The notes: generated from the sequence alone by a model not told the origin. Positions 17,575 to 25,768 are shown, counted from the stretch's first letter. The stretch: DNA of 64,000 nt from Achromobacter xylosoxidans A8 (GCF_000165835.1 NC_014640.1:3162001-3226000), one strand, 5' to 3'. Made by a program: numbers and translations.

Positions 17575-18548
17575 TCTATGCCGGCGATATCAACCGCCTT
17601 GCCCCAAAGCACGTAGTCGTCCTGAATGATCCTGGAGAATCCGGCGGCGTCAGTCGGCGCCAGTTGCAGGCCGATTTGGCTCAGGCGTTCTTTCAGGCCA
17701 GGAGTGCTCGCAGCCTCCTGCAATGCCGCCTCAAGCTTTTTGACGACCTCGGCGGGCAGGCCAGCCGGTCCTGCCAGACCTACCCAGCCCTGAGTTGCCA
17801 GAGGGATGCCTGCCTCCCGGAACGTGGGCGCATCCGGGAACAACGGGGATCTCGCCGCCTGGGGGACGGCGAGCACCCTGGCTTTGCCGTCGTGGACCAG
17901 CAGCGCCGCCAGTCCGTCGCCCAGAATCGCCATGTCGACTTCCTTGCGCAGCAAGCCGACGCGGGCTTCGGAGGTGCCCTTGTAGGGCACGTGGACGATG
18001 CTGAGGCCGGCTGCGGCGTTCAGCATTTCCCCTGCCAGATGGCCGCCGCTACCGACGCCGAACGAGGCGAACGTCAGTTTTCCCGGCTCGGCGCGGGCTT
18101 TGGCGATAAGCTGGTCAAAGGACTTGAAGGGCGAGTCTTCCGGGACCACGACGGCGATGCCCAGGCTGCCGAAACGGCCGATCGGCGTGAAATCCGTCCG
18201 AGGATCGTAGGGCGGCGTCTTGCGGATATGCGGAACCAAGGTCAGCGCCGCTTGAAACGGGGCGGCCAGGGTATAGCCGTCCGGTTTGGCGGTAGCCACG
18301 TACTTCATCGCGATCTGGCCGCCAGCGCCGACGCGATTCTCGACCACGACCGGCTGTTTCAGGCTGCGTCCCAGCCCGTCCGCCATCAGGCGGGCGATGG
18401 TGTCGGTATCGCTGCCTGCGGGCAAGGGCACGACCAGCGTGATCGGGCGCGCCGGGTATTCGGATTCGGCTTGGGCAGGCCCGGGTCCAAGCAGAGTTGC
18501 GCTCAAGATGGCCGGGGCCAGAATGCGGGTGAACGTTGCCGTCGACAT
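17565..18548 (-). CDS. Bug-type (TTT family) periplasmic solute receptor
   Basis: Tripartite tricarboxylate transporter receptor of 327 residues. The signal peptide is cleaved near PAQA/ES (about residue 27). Family motifs are YPARPITLVVPLPAGSDTD, VVENRVGAGGQIA, KPDGYTL and VHVPYKG. An AGGAG site precedes the start. Bug proteins bind organic acids or related small molecules in the periplasm. It ends the operon of split TPP enzyme and GMC oxidoreductase genes, 34 bp after the latter, so its ligand is probably their substrate. No TctA/TctB membrane genes are nearby. Confidence 0.93.
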   Translation of the reverse strand: MSTATFTRILAPAILSATLLGPGPAQAESEYPARPITLVVPLPAGSDTDTIARLMADGLGRSLKQPVVVENRVGAGGQIAMKYVATAKPDGYTLAAPFQAALTLVPHIRKTPPYDPRTDFTPIGRFGSLGIAVVVPEDSPFKSFDQLIAKARAEPGKLTFASFGVGSGGHLAGEMLNAAAGLSIVHVPYKGTSEARVGLLRKEVDMAILGDGLAALLVHDGKARVLAVPQAARSPLFPDAPTFREAGIPLATQGWVGLAGPAGLPAEVVKKLEAALQEAASTPGLKERLSQIGLQLAPTDAAGFSRIIQDDYVLWGKAVDIAGIEKN

Positions 18549-18582
18549 TTTCTCTCCTCCTGTTGCTCAGGTCTGGCCTGAA

Positions 18583-20196
18583 TCAGCTGCCTGACTGGAT
18601 CAGGCGTGCGGCTTTTTCCCCGATCATCATCGAGGGCGCATTGGTGTTGGCCGAACACATCGTCGGCATGATTGACGCGTCCGCCACCCGCAGCGAGGAA
18701 ACACCCTTGACCCGAAGGCTGGCGTCCACCACGGCTTGCGCATCCGACCCCATCCTGCAGGTGCCCACGGGATGGTATGAGGTCTGACCTATGGTTCTTG
18801 CATAGTCCAGCAGATCGGATCCTTTCAACCGCAGGGGGCCGGGGCGGGTTTCCCTGACGACGAAAGGGGCGAGCGCGGGCTGCGTCGCCACTTTGCGCGC
18901 GAATTCGATTGCCGCCACGGTGACGCGCTGGTCCTCGTCGCTGGAGAGATAGTTGGCATGGATAGTCGGCGCTTCGCCCGGTTCGCGCGATCGGATGTGC
19001 ACCGAGCCGCGTGACGTCGGCCGCAAGGGGAAGGTTCCGATGGAGAAGCCGGGAAAGTCGTCCAGCACGAGCTTCTTGGGGTCGCGCGCATCCGGGCTGG
19101 ATAGCCAGTGCAGCTGCAGTTTGACGTCCGGTTGCGCCAGCGCCGGGTCGGACTTGGCCAGCGCATGCGCGACTGCGCTGGCGCAGCTCATCATGCCGCG
19201 TCCGCGCAGCGCGAAATCGGCCGCCATCCAGGCTTTGCGCAGCGGATTGCGCATGATCTGGTTCAGGGTGACGGCGTTGCGGCATTCGTAGGTCACCCGC
19301 GTGTGGAGATGGTCCTGCAGATTTTCGCCAACCGCTGGCGCATCGTGCAGGACCGGGATGCCAAACTTTTCCAGCAAGCCGCGCTGGCCGATGCCGGACA
19401 GTTCCAGGATCTGGGGCGACTGGATCGCGCCGGCGCAGAGGATGACCTCGCGGCTGGCGTTGGCCCTGACGAGCTGGCCCCCATGACGGTATTCGACGCC
19501 CGTGGCCGTGGTTCCGTCAAACAGGATCCTGGACACCAGCGCGCCCGTTTGCAGGCGCAGGTTCGCGTTCTGCGCCAAGGGACGGATGAATGCTTCGCGG
19601 CTGCTCCAGCGCCACCCTTTGCGGATGTTGTGCTGGATGTAGCCCACACCCTCGTAGTCGGCGCCGTTGTAATCGGGATTGCGCGGGATGCCAGCGGAAA
19701 CGCAGGAATCGACGAAGGCGTCCATCAGCGGATGGCGCGACCGGAACTCAGTCACTGAAACCGGCCCGCTGCGCCCGCGCACGGCGGGATCGCCGCCCGC
19801 ATAGCCTTCGATCTCACGAAAAATCGGTTTCAGGTCATCGTAGCCCCAGCCGGTCGCGCCGAATTCGTCGCGCCAGCGGTCGAATTCGGCCGGGTCGCCA
19901 TGCACCCAGATCATGCCATTGACCGAAGACGATCCTCCCACGACTTTGCCACGCGGCCAGAAGATGCTGCGGTTGTTCATATGCCTTTCGGCTTCGGTGT
20001 GGAACCGGCGCAGCCCGCGTTCGCCGCGAAGTATGTATGCAACGCCCGCGGGTATGCGTATCCAGATCCACCGGTCATCCTCGCCCGCTTCCAGCAGCAG
20101 TACCGAGCGGCCGCTCGCGGCCAGCCTGGCAGCCAGCGCGCAACCGGCCGAGCCTGCGCCCACGACGATGTACTCATAGTTCTCGGGCCGATTCAC
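18583..20196 (-). CDS. GMC family FAD-dependent oxidoreductase (alcohol dehydrogenase-like)
   Basis: Protein of 537 residues of the glucose-methanol-choline oxidoreductase family. The N-terminal FAD-binding VVGAGSAGCALAARL is followed by FWPRGKVVGGSSSVNGM (GMC signature 1) and GAIQSPQILELSGIG (signature 2). The catalytic His is in SYHPVGTCRMG near residue 470. Family members oxidise primary alcohols such as choline or polyethylene glycol; the substrate here is unknown. The start overlaps the stop of the TPP beta-like gene by 4 bases, so the enzymes are made together and probably act on consecutive intermediates. Confidence 0.93.
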   Translation of the reverse strand: MNRPENYEYIVVGAGSAGCALAARLAASGRSVLLLEAGEDDRWIWIRIPAGVAYILRGERGLRRFHTEAERHMNNRSIFWPRGKVVGGSSSVNGMIWVHGDPAEFDRWRDEFGATGWGYDDLKPIFREIEGYAGGDPAVRGRSGPVSVTEFRSRHPLMDAFVDSCVSAGIPRNPDYNGADYEGVGYIQHNIRKGWRWSSREAFIRPLAQNANLRLQTGALVSRILFDGTTATGVEYRHGGQLVRANASREVILCAGAIQSPQILELSGIGQRGLLEKFGIPVLHDAPAVGENLQDHLHTRVTYECRNAVTLNQIMRNPLRKAWMAADFALRGRGMMSCASAVAHALAKSDPALAQPDVKLQLHWLSSPDARDPKKLVLDDFPGFSIGTFPLRPTSRGSVHIRSREPGEAPTIHANYLSSDEDQRVTVAAIEFARKVATQPALAPFVVRETRPGPLRLKGSDLLDYARTIGQTSYHPVGTCRMGSDAQAVVDASLRVKGVSSLRVADASIMPTMCSANTNAPSMMIGEKAARLIQSGS

Positions 20197-20798
20197 GAGT
20201 CTGCTCCCAATTGCTCGCGCAGTCGCGCGGCTTCGTCGCCCATGCGCTGGAAGCGCTTGTCCGGTTGTTCCGGAAAGGGATTGTCTTTCCCCAGGACGGG
20301 GGGGCAGGGCGTGATAGCCAGTTCCACCAAGACAGGCGAAGCGGCGGCCATGATGTCAGGCAACGAGGTCGCCAACTCCCGCGCGTCGCCGATGTGGAAT
20401 GCGGCGGCATAGCCCGCGGCCATCGCCGCGGCGGCGAAGTCGACCCTGCCGCCACCGGGCATGCCGAGATTGGCGTTGCCGTTGAATTGCACGCCATTGG
20501 CAAATACGAAGTGGATATAGCGACGCGGCGCGGCGCCCGCCACGGTGGCCAGGACTCCCAGTTCCATGAGCAGGCTGGCGTCGCCATCCAGGACAAGGAC
20601 GGCGCGCGCCGGCTGCGCCAGCGCGATGCCTAGCGCCAGCCCCGCCGCTCCGCCCATCAGCGGGACGGACGACAAGGCGAGAGGCGCGCCCGGAGCGACC
20701 TCGTCCATGGCCTTCATGGCGCTCATGGTGCTTACCACGACGGCGTCGCCGCGGGCCGCGTGGATGGCGCGGCAGGCTTCCAATGTAGTCATAGGCAT
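20193..20798 (-). CDS. Thiamine-diphosphate enzyme, C-terminal/TPP-binding half
   Basis: Protein of about 201 residues matching the pyrophosphate-binding half of split TPP decarboxylases such as sulfopyruvate decarboxylase beta (ComE) or phosphonopyruvate decarboxylase. The TPP/Mg motif is VLVLDGDASLLMELG, followed after about 24 residues by FANGVQFNG. The chosen ATG at 20798 lies 8 bp after the preceding stop; an upstream in-frame start at 20834 would overlap the alpha gene. By itself it lacks the PYR half, which is supplied by the gene upstream. Confidence 0.82.
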   Translation of the reverse strand: MPMTTLEACRAIHAARGDAVVVSTMSAMKAMDEVAPGAPLALSSVPLMGGAAGLALGIALAQPARAVLVLDGDASLLMELGVLATVAGAAPRRYIHFVFANGVQFNGNANLGMPGGGRVDFAAAAMAAGYAAAFHIGDARELATSLPDIMAAASPVLVELAITPCPPVLGKDNPFPEQPDKRFQRMGDEAARLREQLGADS

Positions 20799-20805
20799 AT
20801 GCGGT

Positions 20806-21339
20806 TCAATCCCATTCGGTGTGGCGGCCGACAATGACGGCAGCGGGTGTATGCGAGCGTTTTGCGTGGGTCCACGCTGTTTCGACCACGCCCAGGTCCG
20901 CCTCGGTCTCGATGTTCCAATGGGCGATGGTCAGCGCGTCCAGTACCGGCTCCAGCAAACTCACCATGTGGCGGCGGGACGCCCGCATCTCCTGGCCGAA
21001 GTTGCTGAACTCCCGTCCGAACTGGCCAATCATCAGGAGCAGAGGGATCCGCGCGTCCAGTCCGCAGGCCCTCAATGAATTGACGCAGTTATAGAGCCCC
21101 TGGTTTTGCATCATGATCACCGGCTGGCGGCCGCCGATGTACAAGCCGGAGGCGACGTGCAATGCCTGATTCTCATTGGCGCAGTAGGTGACGTCGATGC
21201 GGCCGCGGTCGGCATCCAGGTATTGATGGGTGGCGATCTGCACGAAGTCGGGCACGACGGTCGCGGAATCGATGCCACAGTCCGACAGGGCACGCGCGAT
21301 GGCGCTGCCCTTGACTGCAGGCGGAATTGAGGAAGGCAT
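20806..21339 (-). CDS. Thiamine-diphosphate enzyme, N-terminal/PYR half
   Basis: Protein of 177 residues matching the pyrimidine-binding half of two-subunit TPP decarboxylases (sulfopyruvate decarboxylase alpha type). The activating glutamate is in YCANENQALHVASG, followed by the conserved MMQNQGLYNCVNSL and RIPLLLMIGQFGRE segments. A GGAG-containing ribosome site lies just upstream. First gene of a four-gene minus-strand operon (alpha, beta, GMC, Bug), divergent from a LysR gene. The reaction is likely decarboxylation of a 2-oxo acid, but the exact substrate cannot be read from the sequence. Confidence 0.85.
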   Translation of the reverse strand: MPSSIPPAVKGSAIARALSDCGIDSATVVPDFVQIATHQYLDADRGRIDVTYCANENQALHVASGLYIGGRQPVIMMQNQGLYNCVNSLRACGLDARIPLLLMIGQFGREFSNFGQEMRASRRHMVSLLEPVLDALTIAHWNIETEADLGVVETAWTHAKRSHTPAAVIVGRHTEWD

Positions 21340-21396
21340 GGCTGGTCTCCTGATTGTTCGTTTGATGTCGGTCCGCCGCCATTGCTTCGGCAGGGT

Positions 21397-21431
21397 GCGA
21401 GTTCGGCATCCAGCTGTAGCGCCGAACTCGC
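21397..21431. repeat. 11-bp perfect inverted repeat in divergent intergenic region
   Basis: GCGAGTTCGGC (21397-21407) and GCCGAACTCGC (21421-21431), 13 bases apart, 58 bp upstream of the TPP alpha start. It could be an operator for the divergent LysR protein or a hairpin in the 5' leader of the minus-strand operon. Confidence 0.6.
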
Positions 21432-21464
21432 TATTCCCGAGCTATGCGAAGAAGTGTAGGCTTG

Positions 21465-21502
21465 CGATTGATCCGGTATTAGTCATTTGTTTTTATCAAT
21501 CG
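21465..21502. promoter_or_regulatory. Widely spaced inverted repeat before the LysR gene
   Basis: CGATTGAT (21465-21472) and ATCAATCG (21495-21502), perfectly complementary with 22 bases between, 19 bp before the LysR start. The 30-bp centre-to-centre distance (three helical turns) suits two half-sites bound by one tetrameric LysR protein. The binding protein is inferred only from position. Confidence 0.4.
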
Positions 21503-21521
21503 ATACGTTTTAGGTATTGCC

Positions 21522-22472
21522 ATGAACATGCCCACTTCACTTGTCCGCCGTCTGCGCGCACGCCATCTGGAGTTGTTGCAGATCCTCGGAGAAGTCTCTA
21601 CGGTTCACGCGGCCGCCAAGCAGATGAACCTGTCGCAGCCGGCGACCACGCGCATGCTCCGCGAAGTGGAAGAGATGTTCGGTGGCCAGCTGTTTGAAAG
21701 GAGCGCGCGAGGCATTGCGGCGAACCGGTCGGGAGCCGCGCTGATCGCGCGCGCGGCGATACTGATGCGCGAACTGGCGACGATCGAAAAGGAAGTTGAG
21801 CTTGAGCGCCAAGGGCAGCAGGGGCTGCTGCGTGTCGGCGCTCTAAGCGGCAACCTCAATGCGACGCTCGCCGTGGCCCAGCTGCTCAAGCAGGCCCCGG
21901 CGGTGCAAGTGTCGATCCGGGAAGGGCAGATCAATCTTCTGATTGCGGCCTTGCTCGGAGGAGAGCTGGATTGCGTGGTAGGTCCCATCACCGACGAAGA
22001 GCTGCGCAATCCGCGCATCGATGAGCTGCGTCTGGAGCGGCTGGTTGAGGATTCGATGGCGGTGGTCGCGTCGCCGAAAAGCCCCTGGTGCAAGCGTCGG
22101 CGCATCAAATGGGGCGATCTCAGTGGCGAACGCTGGATACTCCCTCCGCCGGAGTCGGTGTTGCGGCGGGCTTTCATGCGGGTCTATCTGGAGCTTGGCA
22201 TGAGTCCGCCCGAGCACCGCGTGGAAGCCCTGTCGCCTTTGACTACCCGCTCGCTGATCACTCAGAACACCGTCGAATTGGGATTGTTGCGCATGGCGCA
22301 CGCCAAGGAAGAAGCGAGGCTGGGAGGCCTGAAAGTCCTGTCCATGGTTTCCGAGCCGAAATTGCCTCCACTGGCCTTGCTGGCGCGGCGGGCGCCGAGC
22401 TTGAGGCCCATGCTGCTCGATCGCTTCATCAAGTTGCTGAAGGACTCGTCCGCCGCGATCAATGGCGGCTAG
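21522..22472 (+). CDS. LysR family transcriptional regulator
   Basis: Protein of 316 residues. The N-terminal winged helix-turn-helix (about 10-68) includes VSTVHAAAKQMNLSQPATTRMLREVEE written over the recognition helix, and a type 2 periplasmic-fold effector domain follows (about 95-300). It is divergent from the TPP/GMC/Bug operon and very probably its regulator, given the two inverted repeats in the 182-bp intergenic region. It lies just upstream of the ubiU promoter on the same strand but is not needed to explain ubi expression. Confidence 0.92.
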   Translation: MNMPTSLVRRLRARHLELLQILGEVSTVHAAAKQMNLSQPATTRMLREVEEMFGGQLFERSARGIAANRSGAALIARAAILMRELATIEKEVELERQGQQGLLRVGALSGNLNATLAVAQLLKQAPAVQVSIREGQINLLIAALLGGELDCVVGPITDEELRNPRIDELRLERLVEDSMAVVASPKSPWCKRRRIKWGDLSGERWILPPPESVLRRAFMRVYLELGMSPPEHRVEALSPLTTRSLITQNTVELGLLRMAHAKEEARLGGLKVLSMVSEPKLPPLALLARRAPSLRPMLLDRFIKLLKDSSAAINGG

Positions 22473-22486
22473 GGTGATGTCGCCGT

Positions 22487-22528
22487 TTGATCTGCGACAA
22501 GGCCAGGGGCGTGGCGGCCCCATAGACT
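22487..22528 (+). promoter_or_regulatory. FNR/ANR-type class II promoter of ubiUVT, probably leaderless
   Basis: TTGATCTGCGACAA (22487-22500) matches the FNR/ANR dyad (TTGAT, 4 bases, GTCAA/ATCAA) at 8-9 of 10 positions. A -10 hexamer TAGACT lies at 22523-22528. With the dyad centred at 22493.5, a class II start (-41.5) falls at about 22535, one base before the ubiU ATG, which is also the correct distance from the -10. No Shine-Dalgarno sequence precedes the ATG, consistent with a leaderless message. Confidence 0.55.
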
Positions 22529-22535
22529 GGCCGGC

Positions 22536-23552
22536 ATGGAAACTCGAACCTCTCCCATGGAGCTCGTGGCCCCCGCCGGCAGCCTGGCCGCGCTGAAGGC
22601 CGCCATCGACGCCGGCGCCGACACCGTCTACCTCGGGCTCAAGAACGCCACCAACGCCCGCAACTTCGCCGGGCTCAACTTCACCGAAAGCGACATCCGC
22701 GCAGGCGTGGAGCTGGCCCACAGCCGCGGGCGCCAAGTGCTGTTCGCGATCAATACGTTTGTGCAGGCGGGCAGGGCGCCGGAGTGGCGCGCCGCCGTGG
22801 ATGCGGCCCACGGGCTGGGCGCCGATGCCGTCATCATGGCCGACGCCGGGTTGCTGGCCTACGCCAGCGACCGCTATCCCGACCTGCGCCTGCATCTGTC
22901 GGTGCAAGGTTCCGCCACCCACGCCGACGCCATCGAGCTGATGAAGGAACAGTTCGGCATCCGCCGCGTGGTGCTGCCGCGCGTGTTGACCCTGGCCGAG
23001 ATCGCGCGCATCTGCGCCAACGTCAGCGTCGAGGTCGAGGTGTTCGGCTTCGGCAGCCTGTGCGTCATGGCTGAGGGCCGTTGCCTGTTGTCGTCCTACG
23101 CCACCGGCGATTCCCCCAACAACAAGGGCGTCTGTTCGCCCGCGCATGCGGTGCGCTGGTCGGAAGAGAACGGCCGCATGGACGCGCGCCTGAACGGCAT
23201 CCTGATCGACCGCTACGAGCCGGGCGAACCGGCGGCCTATCCCACCCTGTGCAAGGGCCGTTTCGATGTGGACGGCCAGGCCGACCACGCGCTGGAGGAG
23301 CCCACCAGCTTGAACGCCATCGGCCTCTTGCCGCGCCTGGCGGAGATGGGCGTGTCGGCCATCAAGATCGAAGGACGGCAGCGCAGCCCGGCCTATGTCA
23401 CCCAGGTGGTGTCGACGCTGCGCGCGGCCTTGGATGGCGCGCACGCGGACGCCTCCCGTTTTTCGCCCCGTCCCGAATGGAACGCCATGCTGGCGCGCCA
23501 TTCCGAGGGTTCCCAAGTCACGCAAGGCGCATTCGAACGTCCATGGAAATGA
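22536..23552 (+). CDS. ubiU: Anaerobic ubiquinone hydroxylation protein UbiU (U32 family)
   Basis: Protein of 338 residues of the peptidase U32-like family. With UbiV it forms a [4Fe-4S] complex that hydroxylates ubiquinone precursors without oxygen. Family features are ELVAPAGSLAALKAAIDAGAD at the start, LHLSVQGSATHADA, and the cysteine-containing segments GSLCVMAEGRCLLSSY, KGVCSPAHAVRW and PTLCKGRF, which would provide cluster ligands. ubiV overlaps the stop. The position near nar genes supports ubiquinone supply during nitrate respiration. Confidence 0.93.
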   Translation: METRTSPMELVAPAGSLAALKAAIDAGADTVYLGLKNATNARNFAGLNFTESDIRAGVELAHSRGRQVLFAINTFVQAGRAPEWRAAVDAAHGLGADAVIMADAGLLAYASDRYPDLRLHLSVQGSATHADAIELMKEQFGIRRVVLPRVLTLAEIARICANVSVEVEVFGFGSLCVMAEGRCLLSSYATGDSPNNKGVCSPAHAVRWSEENGRMDARLNGILIDRYEPGEPAAYPTLCKGRFDVDGQADHALEEPTSLNAIGLLPRLAEMGVSAIKIEGRQRSPAYVTQVVSTLRAALDGAHADASRFSPRPEWNAMLARHSEGSQVTQGAFERPWK

Positions 23553-24442
23553 AACCTAGCGCATACCAGATATCGGTTGCACCGCTGCAGTACTACTGGC
23601 CGCGCCAGCACACGCTGGATTTCTACGCGGCCTTGGCCGACAGCCCCGCCGACATCATCTACGTGGGCGAAACCGTCTGCAGCCGCAGGCACGAGCTGCG
23701 CGCCGAGGACTGGCTGGAGCTGGCGCGCGACCTGCGCGACGCGGGCAAGACGGTGGTGCTGTCGGGCCGCACCCTGATCGAGACCGGCGCGGAAGCCAGC
23801 GCGCTGAAGAAGCTTTGCGGACAGGACGACTTCATGGTCGAGGCTGGCGAACTGGGCGCGGTGCGGCACCTGAACGGCCGCTTCTTCGTGGCTGGTCCCC
23901 ATATCAATGCCTATCACGGCGGCACCCTGGAATGGCTGGCCGAGCGCGGAGCGGCACGGTTCGTCGCGCCGCTGGAAATGGACAGCAAGACGCTGGCCCG
24001 CCTGATGGCCGAAAAGCCCGCCGGCCTGGAAGCGGAAGTCATGGTGTGGGGCCGCATGGCGCTGGCGTTCTCGGCGCGCTGCTTCACGGCGCGGCATTTC
24101 CGCCTGAAGAAGGACGATTGCGGCTTTCGCTGCATCGAACATCCGGACGGGCTGGACATGCGTACGCGGGAATCGCGCGATTTCCTGGCGATCAACGGCA
24201 TCCAGGTGCAGTCGGGCGCCTGTCTGGATCTGCTGTCGCAGGCGCCGGAGCTTGCTGCCATGGGGGTGCAGGTGCTGCGGGTGAGCCCGCAATCGGCCGG
24301 CACGCTGGAAGCGATCGCCGCGCTCGATGCGACGCGGCGCGGCCTGGCGCCGACAGAGGTGCAACCGCCTGCGGGCATGGCCCGCTGCAACGGTTATTTC
24401 CACGGCAAGCCCGGCATCGATCTGTTGGAGGCCGCCGCATGA
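23543..24442 (+). CDS. ubiV: Anaerobic ubiquinone hydroxylation protein UbiV (U32 family)
   Basis: Protein of about 299 residues, partner of UbiU. Characteristic segments are LQYYWPRQHTLDFY, DIIYVGETVCSRRHEL, and the cluster cysteines in SARCFTARH and CGFRCIEHP. Two possible starts are 23543 and 23549; the second overlaps the ubiU stop as ATGA. Neither has a clear ribosome site, which suggests translational coupling. ubiT overlaps its stop by 4 bases. Confidence 0.92.
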   Translation: MEMKPSAYQISVAPLQYYWPRQHTLDFYAALADSPADIIYVGETVCSRRHELRAEDWLELARDLRDAGKTVVLSGRTLIETGAEASALKKLCGQDDFMVEAGELGAVRHLNGRFFVAGPHINAYHGGTLEWLAERGAARFVAPLEMDSKTLARLMAEKPAGLEAEVMVWGRMALAFSARCFTARHFRLKKDDCGFRCIEHPDGLDMRTRESRDFLAINGIQVQSGACLDLLSQAPELAAMGVQVLRVSPQSAGTLEAIAALDATRRGLAPTEVQPPAGMARCNGYFHGKPGIDLLEAAA

Positions 24443-24861
24443 GCGCCGCGATCCAAGTGCCCGGCGTGTTCGCCAGGCTGGGCCGGCGCTTACCCGCGCC
24501 GTTCGTCTCGCTGCATTTCACCACGGGGCTGGAACTGGCGCGGCGGCTGAAGTGGCTGACGCCGCCCGCAGAACTGGAGGGCCGCAGCTTCGCCATCACC
24601 GTCGAGGACCTGGGCCTGCGCAGCAGCTTCGCCGTGCGCCAGGGCGCCTTTCGCCCGGTATGGAACGGCGCGGCCGCTGAGCTGGAACTGGGCGCCAGGC
24701 TGGCCGATCTGCTGGCCTTGATGCGTTCCGAGACGGACGCCGATACCTTGTTCTTCCAACGCCGGCTGCGGATCTCGGGCGATACCGAGCTGGGCCTGAT
24801 CGTCAAGAACTGGCTGGATGCCGCGCCGCGGCCGGCGTGGCTGCAAGGCGCGATGCGCTAG
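24439..24861 (+). CDS. ubiT: Ubiquinone biosynthesis accessory factor UbiT (SCP2 domain)
   Basis: Protein of 140 residues dominated by an SCP2-like lipid-binding domain (about residues 30-130) with segments RSFAITVEDLGLR and LFFQRRLRISGDTELGL, typical of UbiT. In the anaerobic pathway UbiT replaces UbiJ as the carrier of hydrophobic ubiquinone intermediates. The ATG overlaps the ubiV stop (ATGA), completing a compact ubiUVT operon. Confidence 0.92.
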   Translation: MSAAIQVPGVFARLGRRLPAPFVSLHFTTGLELARRLKWLTPPAELEGRSFAITVEDLGLRSSFAVRQGAFRPVWNGAAAELELGARLADLLALMRSETDADTLFFQRRLRISGDTELGLIVKNWLDAAPRPAWLQGAMR

Positions 24862-24985
24862 CGGCGAGCATTGTCCGCCAACGCCTGCGGGCATTGCGGG
24901 AATCCACCACGGATCGTGCTATACCGGGCGTCTTTGCTGCGGGAAGCGTTGCCGCATTCCCGGGCGCGATCGAACGGAGGTAGCA

Positions 24986-25702
24986 ATGCGGGTCATGGTT
25001 GTGGGCGCCAGCAAGGGGCTGGGCAGGGCATTCGTCGAGGGGCTGGGCCAGGATGCCTCGCTGATCGTGGGCGTGGCCCGCCGCGCGCCGTCGGACATTG
25101 TCGTCCCGCCGGGCTGCGAACTGCGCTGGATCGAAGCGGACCTGTCGCAGCCCGAGGCCGCCGTCGAGCAGATCGCCGCGCAAGCCCCGGATGAACTGGA
25201 CGCCGTCCTCTACAACCTGGGCGTGTGGGAAGAGCATGCGTTCAGCGAGGACTACGACTTTCTGGCGGATACGCCGACAGAGATCGCGCGGATGGTCGAC
25301 ATCAACGTCACCGCGACCATCCTGTTGCTGCAACGCCTGATACCGCGTGTCCTGGGCGCGCGCAGGCCGCAGCTCGTCCTGACCGGCTCGACCTCCGCGC
25401 TGGCCGGCAGCGGCCGCCCCGAGGTTACGTTCGGCGCGTCCAAGCACGCGCTGCGCGGCATCGCCGACGCTTTGCGCGAAAGCTTCAGGTCGCGCCGGCT
25501 GGCGGTGACCTGCCTGCAATTAGGCTACCTGAACACGCAAGACGGCCTGGACGTGCCGCGCGACGCGGCCAGCATGCGGGGAGAGGGCGGCTTGATACCG
25601 GTGCACGACGTGGTGGCGATGACGCGCGCGCTGCTGAATCTGTCCGATGCCTCGTTCGTGCGGGAGATCGTGATGCCGGCGCTGATGGACGAGCGGTTCT
25701 GA
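24986..25702 (+). CDS. SDR superfamily protein with Tyr-to-Phe at the catalytic position
   Basis: Protein of 238 residues with a Rossmann NAD(P) motif GASKGLGRAF at the N-terminus and an LYNLGVWEE segment in place of the usual NNAG. The catalytic-site serine is in LTGSTSALAGS. The YxxxK motif reads FGASK, so the Tyr acid/base is Phe (codon TTC). A good GGAGG site lies 5 bases before the ATG. This may be an inactive or redesigned member, perhaps a binding or regulatory protein. It is a single gene between ubiT and metY. Confidence 0.85.
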   Translation: MRVMVVGASKGLGRAFVEGLGQDASLIVGVARRAPSDIVVPPGCELRWIEADLSQPEAAVEQIAAQAPDELDAVLYNLGVWEEHAFSEDYDFLADTPTEIARMVDINVTATILLLQRLIPRVLGARRPQLVLTGSTSALAGSGRPEVTFGASKHALRGIADALRESFRSRRLAVTCLQLGYLNTQDGLDVPRDAASMRGEGGLIPVHDVVAMTRALLNLSDASFVREIVMPALMDERF

Positions 25703-25716
25703 TGCGCCGCGCGGTG

Positions 25717-25768
25717 ATATGGTTATGAGCCCCGAGCGGTATCCATATTCCGCCCGCATAACTACAAT
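25717..25768 (+). promoter_or_regulatory. Putative metY promoter with interleaved inverted repeats
   Basis: A -10 hexamer TACAAT (25763-25768) lies about 50 bp upstream of the metY start. Upstream are two interleaved inverted repeats: ATATGG (25717-25722) with CCATAT (25743-25748), and GTTATG (25722-25727) with CATAAC (25757-25762). The -35 is poor, as expected for an activator-dependent promoter. The regulator is unknown. Confidence 0.35.
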
